Positions 7,149-9,745 of a stretch of DNA of 9,745 bases are shown piece after piece; position 1 is the stretch's first letter, and every line of letters starts with the position of its first letter. The position numbers and the translations under genes are program-made. Source of the stretch: an uncultured Rhodospirillales bacterium (GTDB lineage: Bacteria > Pseudomonadota > Alphaproteobacteria > Acetobacterales > Acetobacteraceae); contig CAIYPH010000063.1 of NCBI GenBank assembly GCA_903928045.1, positions 1 to 9,745 of the forward strand, in the 5' to 3' direction. The notes beneath the pieces were generated by a model. That model saw only the letters and a list, made by a program, of their open reading frames with translations, ran no database searches and was not told the origin of the DNA.

Positions 7149-7753
7149 TGGGAATGAGCAGCGAAACCGCGGTGATGCTTGCGGCCATCGCCGGTTATCT
7201 CCTCGGCTCCATCCCCTTCGGCCTGCTGCTGACCATGGCGGCGGGCCTTGGCGACGTGCGGAAGATCGGCTCCGGCAGCACCGGCGCCACCAACGTGCTG
7301 CGCACCGGCCGCAAAGGACTCGCCGCCGGAACGCTGGTGCTGGATGCCGCCAAGGGCTCCCTTGCCGTGGTGCTCGGGGCGGCGCTCGCGGGCGTGCCCG
7401 GTATTTTCTTCGGCGGGCTGGCGAGCCTGCTTGGCCATAACTACCCGATGTGGCTCAAATTCAAAGGCGGAAAGGGCGTCGCTACCGGGCTCGGCATCAT
7501 GCTGGTGGCGGATTGGCGAGTGGCGGTGGGGGCGGCCGTGGTGTGGCTGCTGACCGCGCTGTTGCTGCGCATGTCCTCGGCCGCCTCTCTCGCCGCCGCG
7601 GTCGCCGCGCCCATTCTCGCCTGGCTGCTCGGCTCGCCGCAGCCGGTGCTGGGCCTGGTGCTGGCCGCCGTCGCCCTCGTGGTGCTACGCCACAAGGACA
7701 ATATCCGCCGCCTCATCGCCGGCACCGAGCCACGGATCGGCGCGAAAAAATGA
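7145..7753 (+). CDS. plsY: Acyl-phosphate:glycerol-3-phosphate acyltransferase
   Basis: Inner-membrane enzyme that moves an acyl chain from acyl-phosphate (made by PlsX) to the sn-1 position of glycerol-3-phosphate, the first step of phospholipid synthesis. It has 202 residues, the usual length, and is largely hydrophobic with several membrane segments. All three family motifs are visible in order: KIGSGSTGATNVLR near residue 40, GHNYPMWLKFKGGKGVATG near 100, and RHKDNIRRLIAGTEPR close to the C-terminus. The start at 7145 is set by GGAGG eight bases upstream. The frame continues open upstream to an ATG at 7031, but that part merely overlaps pyrC' and lacks family similarity. The four-base ATGA overlaps with pyrC' (7145-7148) and with dprA (7750-7753) point to coupled translation. 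Confidence 0.96.
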   Translation: MMGMSSETAVMLAAIAGYLLGSIPFGLLLTMAAGLGDVRKIGSGSTGATNVLRTGRKGLAAGTLVLDAAKGSLAVVLGAALAGVPGIFFGGLASLLGHNYPMWLKFKGGKGVATGLGIMLVADWRVAVGAAVVWLLTALLLRMSSAASLAAAVAAPILAWLLGSPQPVLGLVLAAVALVVLRHKDNIRRLIAGTEPRIGAKK

Positions 7754-8865
7754 GCGATGCGGCCGACGCCCTCCGTCTCGCGCGCACAGAGGGCGTCGGC
7801 CCCATCACGTTTCGCCGCCTGCTCGCCCGCTTCGGTGACGCCACAGCCGCGATCGACGGCCTGCCGGATATCGCCCGGGCCGCCGGCCGCCGCGCGCCGC
7901 TCGCGGTGCCGGATCGTCGGTTAGCTGAGCGCGAGATTGCCGCCGTCGAACAAATCGGCGGGCAACTGCTGATCTACGGCGCTCCCGGCTACCCGCCACT
8001 ACTCGCCACCTTGCCCGACCCGCCACCGGTGCTCGCCGCAGTCGGGGAGCCGGCGATTGCCAACCGCCGCGCGGTCGGCATCGTCGGCAGCCGCAATGCC
8101 TCGGCCAATGGGCGGCGCATGGCGGAGATACTGGCCCATGGGCTCGCCGAGGCCGGCTTCGCCGTGGTCTCCGGTCTGGCGCGCGGGATCGACACCGCGG
8201 CCCATCTCGGCGCCCTCTCCCGCGGCTCCACCATCGCCTGCATCGCCGGCGGCATCGACACGTTCTACCCGCCGGAAAACGCCGCCCTGCAGCGCCGCAT
8301 CGGCCGTGAGGGGGTCGTACTGGCCGAAATGCCACTGGGCACGGTGGCGCAGGCCCGCCACTTCCCCCGCCGCAACCGGGTGATCGCCGGGCTGTCGCTC
8401 GGCGTGGTGGTGGTGGAGGCGGCGCTAAAATCGGGCAGCTTGATTACCGCCCGCCTCGCCGCCGAGGCCAATCGCGAGGTGTTCGCGGTGCCCGGCTCGC
8501 CGCTCGACGAGCGCTGCCGCGGCACCAACGGGCTGCTGCGCGATGGCGCGCACCTCACCGAAACCGCCGAGGATGTGATCGCCCTGCTCTCCGGCGGGCT
8601 GGCCCAGGCGCCACTCTACGAGGGCGCTGAAGGCTTCGCGGACGCCGCCCCGGAGGCCGAATTGCCACCCGGCGCGCATGCCGAGGCACTTCAAACCATC
8701 GTCAACCTGCTGGGTCCGTCACCGACCGCAGTTGACGATCTCATCCGGCGCTGCCAACTACCGGCCTCCGTGGTCAATTCCCTACTGCTGGATCTGGAGA
8801 TCGCGGGCAGGATCGAGACGCTGTCCGGGCACCGGATTGCGCTCATAGCCGGATGGGGCGCCTAG
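7750..8865 (+). CDS. dprA: DNA-processing protein DprA (Smf)
   Basis: Cytoplasmic protein that binds incoming single-stranded DNA and loads RecA during natural transformation; it is also widespread in non-competent bacteria. It has 371 residues. An N-terminal helical segment with LARTEGVGPITFRRLL resembles a SAM/HhH-like domain. The Rossmann-fold core carries VGIVGSRNAS (GSR at 113-115), SGLARGID (141-148), HFPRRNRVIAGLS (204 onward) and SGSLITARLAAEA followed by VFAVPG. After a linker rich in Ala, Glu and Pro comes a C-terminal winged-helix (DML1-like) region, from about residue 310 to the end. The start is the ATG overlapping the plsY stop (ATGA); the longer open frame back to 7450 is the plsY shadow. 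There is no strong Shine-Dalgarno, so it probably depends on re-initiation from plsY. topA follows after 18 bases. With comEC at 923-3043, the window holds two transformation genes. Confidence 0.96.
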   Translation: MSDAADALRLARTEGVGPITFRRLLARFGDATAAIDGLPDIARAAGRRAPLAVPDRRLAEREIAAVEQIGGQLLIYGAPGYPPLLATLPDPPPVLAAVGEPAIANRRAVGIVGSRNASANGRRMAEILAHGLAEAGFAVVSGLARGIDTAAHLGALSRGSTIACIAGGIDTFYPPENAALQRRIGREGVVLAEMPLGTVAQARHFPRRNRVIAGLSLGVVVVEAALKSGSLITARLAAEANREVFAVPGSPLDERCRGTNGLLRDGAHLTETAEDVIALLSGGLAQAPLYEGAEGFADAAPEAELPPGAHAEALQTIVNLLGPSPTAVDDLIRRCQLPASVVNSLLLDLEIAGRIETLSGHRIALIAGWGA

Positions 8866-8875
8866 CCCGAAGAAC

Positions 8876-8879
8876 GGAG
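8876..8879 (+). promoter_or_regulatory. Shine-Dalgarno site for topA
   Basis: GGAG in the 18-base dprA-topA gap, four bases before the ATG at 8884. The spacing is slightly short, but the site fits the start immediately before the conserved SDVVVVESPAKAKT. Confidence 0.5.
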
Positions 8880-8883
8880 CAAA

Positions 8884-9745
8884 ATGTCGGACGTCGTTGT
8901 CGTCGAATCGCCTGCTAAGGCCAAGACAATCAACAAGTATCTCGGCGGCGGCTATACCGTGCTGGCGAGCTTCGGGCATGTCCGCGACCTGCCGCCGAAG
9001 GACGGTTCCGTACGCCCGGAGCAGGACTTCGAGATGGATTGGGAGGCCGATTCCCGGGGTGACAAGCAGGTCACCGCCATCGCGAAAGCGCTCAAGGGCG
9101 CCAAGACGCTCTACCTCGCGACCGACCCGGATCGCGAAGGCGAGGCGATTTCCTGGCATGTGCAGGCCATGCTGGCGGAACGGAATGTACTCAAAAACGT
9201 GAAGGTTCATCGCATCACCTTCAATGAGATCACCCGCAACGCCGTTCGCTACGCCATCGCCCATCCCCGCGAGCTGGACCAGCCGCTGATCGAGGCCTAC
9301 CTCGCCCGCCGCGCGCTCGACTATCTCGTGGGTTTCACCCTCTCGCCGGTGCTCTGGCGCAAATTGCCGGGCAGCCGCAGCGCCGGGCGCGTGCAATCTG
9401 TCGCCCTGCGCCTGATCTGCGAGCGCGAAGCCGAGATCGAGGCGTTCCGGCCGCGGGAATACTGGACGATCGAGGCCCAGTTCCTCACGCCATCGAACGC
9501 CCCCTTCACCGCCCGCCTCACCCACCTCAACGGCAAGCGGCTCGATCAGTTCGACCTGAACACCGAAGCTTTGGCCCAGCGCGCCAAGGCGGCGGTGGAG
9601 GCGGAAGCCTTCTCGGTCATTTCCGTCGAACGCAAACGCGTCAAGCGCAACCCGCCGGCGCCGTTCACGACATCGACGCTGCAACAGGAATCGTCGCGAA
9701 AACTGGGTTTCGGCGCGCAGCAGACCATGCGCCTGGCGCAGGGAC
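8884..9745 (+). CDS. topA: DNA topoisomerase I (type IA), N-terminal part, cut by window end
   Basis: Relaxes negative supercoils by transient cleavage of one DNA strand. The 287 complete codons visible cover the TOPRIM domain and part of the gate. VVVESPAKAKTINKYLG at the N-terminus includes the catalytic Glu9; GHVRDLPPKDG follows, and the metal-binding DPDREGE lies at 81-87. Further on are FNEITRNAVRYA, ARRALDYLVGF, SAGRVQSVALRLICERE and TSTLQQESSRKLGFGAQQTM. The stretch between GHVRDLP and the DxDxxGE box is shorter than in E. coli TopA, as in many non-enteric enzymes. The frame is open to the last base. The active-site tyrosine (in the YxRT motif) and any C-terminal zinc or basic domains lie beyond the window. 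It is the last visible gene of the pyrB operon, 18 bases after dprA; whether it also has its own promoter inside dprA cannot be seen. Confidence 0.97.
   Translation, partial: MSDVVVVESPAKAKTINKYLGGGYTVLASFGHVRDLPPKDGSVRPEQDFEMDWEADSRGDKQVTAIAKALKGAKTLYLATDPDREGEAISWHVQAMLAERNVLKNVKVHRITFNEITRNAVRYAIAHPRELDQPLIEAYLARRALDYLVGFTLSPVLWRKLPGSRSAGRVQSVALRLICEREAEIEAFRPREYWTIEAQFLTPSNAPFTARLTHLNGKRLDQFDLNTEALAQRAKAAVEAEAFSVISVERKRVKRNPPAPFTTSTLQQESSRKLGFGAQQTMRLAQG

Noticed and set aside
7450..7749. Upstream extension of dprA to an ATG at 7450
   Set aside because: Arg/Gly-rich shadow of plsY; the DprA N-terminus begins at 7750 with the four-base overlap typical of coupled genes.
8866..8883. Terminator between dprA and topA
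   Set aside because: The 18-base gap has no inverted repeat or T-run and carries a ribosome-binding site instead.
8782..9684. Minus-strand open frame of 300 codons antisense to the dprA end and topA
   Set aside because: The plus strand encodes conserved TopA motifs throughout 8884-9745; the antisense product has no recognisable domain.

Overview
The window is GC-rich chromosomal DNA (about two thirds or more G+C by eye, with strong G/C preference at third codon positions) from an alphaproteobacterium. The gene order pyrB - pyrC' - plsY - dprA - topA, the non-metal-binding type of PyrC, and a comEC/gltX divergent pair are all familiar from Alphaproteobacteria. The protein style suggests Rhodospirillales or Acetobacteraceae, but that placement is inference only. 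There are no tRNA or rRNA genes, no mobile elements, no CRISPR array and no sign of recent transfer. Coding density is very high.

Left part (1-4865). The window opens inside a gamma-glutamyltransferase-family gene, of which only the C-terminal 305 codons are present. It converges, with three bases between the stop codons, on a 2.1-kb comEC-type gene on the minus strand (DNA-uptake channel). comEC diverges from gltX (glutamyl-tRNA synthetase) across about 80 bases. gltX converges on a small DUF427 gene, and their stop codons abut inside a perfect 14-base palindrome.

Right part (4946-9745). A compact plus-strand operon starts at a TTG codon: pyrB (aspartate carbamoyltransferase), pyrC' (a dihydroorotase homologue that has lost most metal ligands and is probably structural), plsY (acyl-phosphate-dependent glycerol-3-phosphate acyltransferase), dprA (RecA loader in transformation) and topA (DNA topoisomerase I, cut by the window end). 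The first three junctions overlap by 8, 4 and 4 bases and the last gap is 18 bases, so the genes are almost certainly cotranscribed and several are likely translationally coupled. The operon joins pyrimidine synthesis, phospholipid synthesis, DNA processing and DNA topology. dprA and comEC together suggest that the organism or its ancestors could be naturally transformed.

I found no undescribed multi-gene system. The points worth a second look are local: the inactive-looking PyrC', the TTG start of pyrB preceded by a small hairpin holding its only plausible ribosome-binding site, altered substrate-pocket residues in the GGT-family protein, a cysteine-bearing C-terminal tail in place of the ComEC nuclease domain, and the palindromes in the non-coding junctions.
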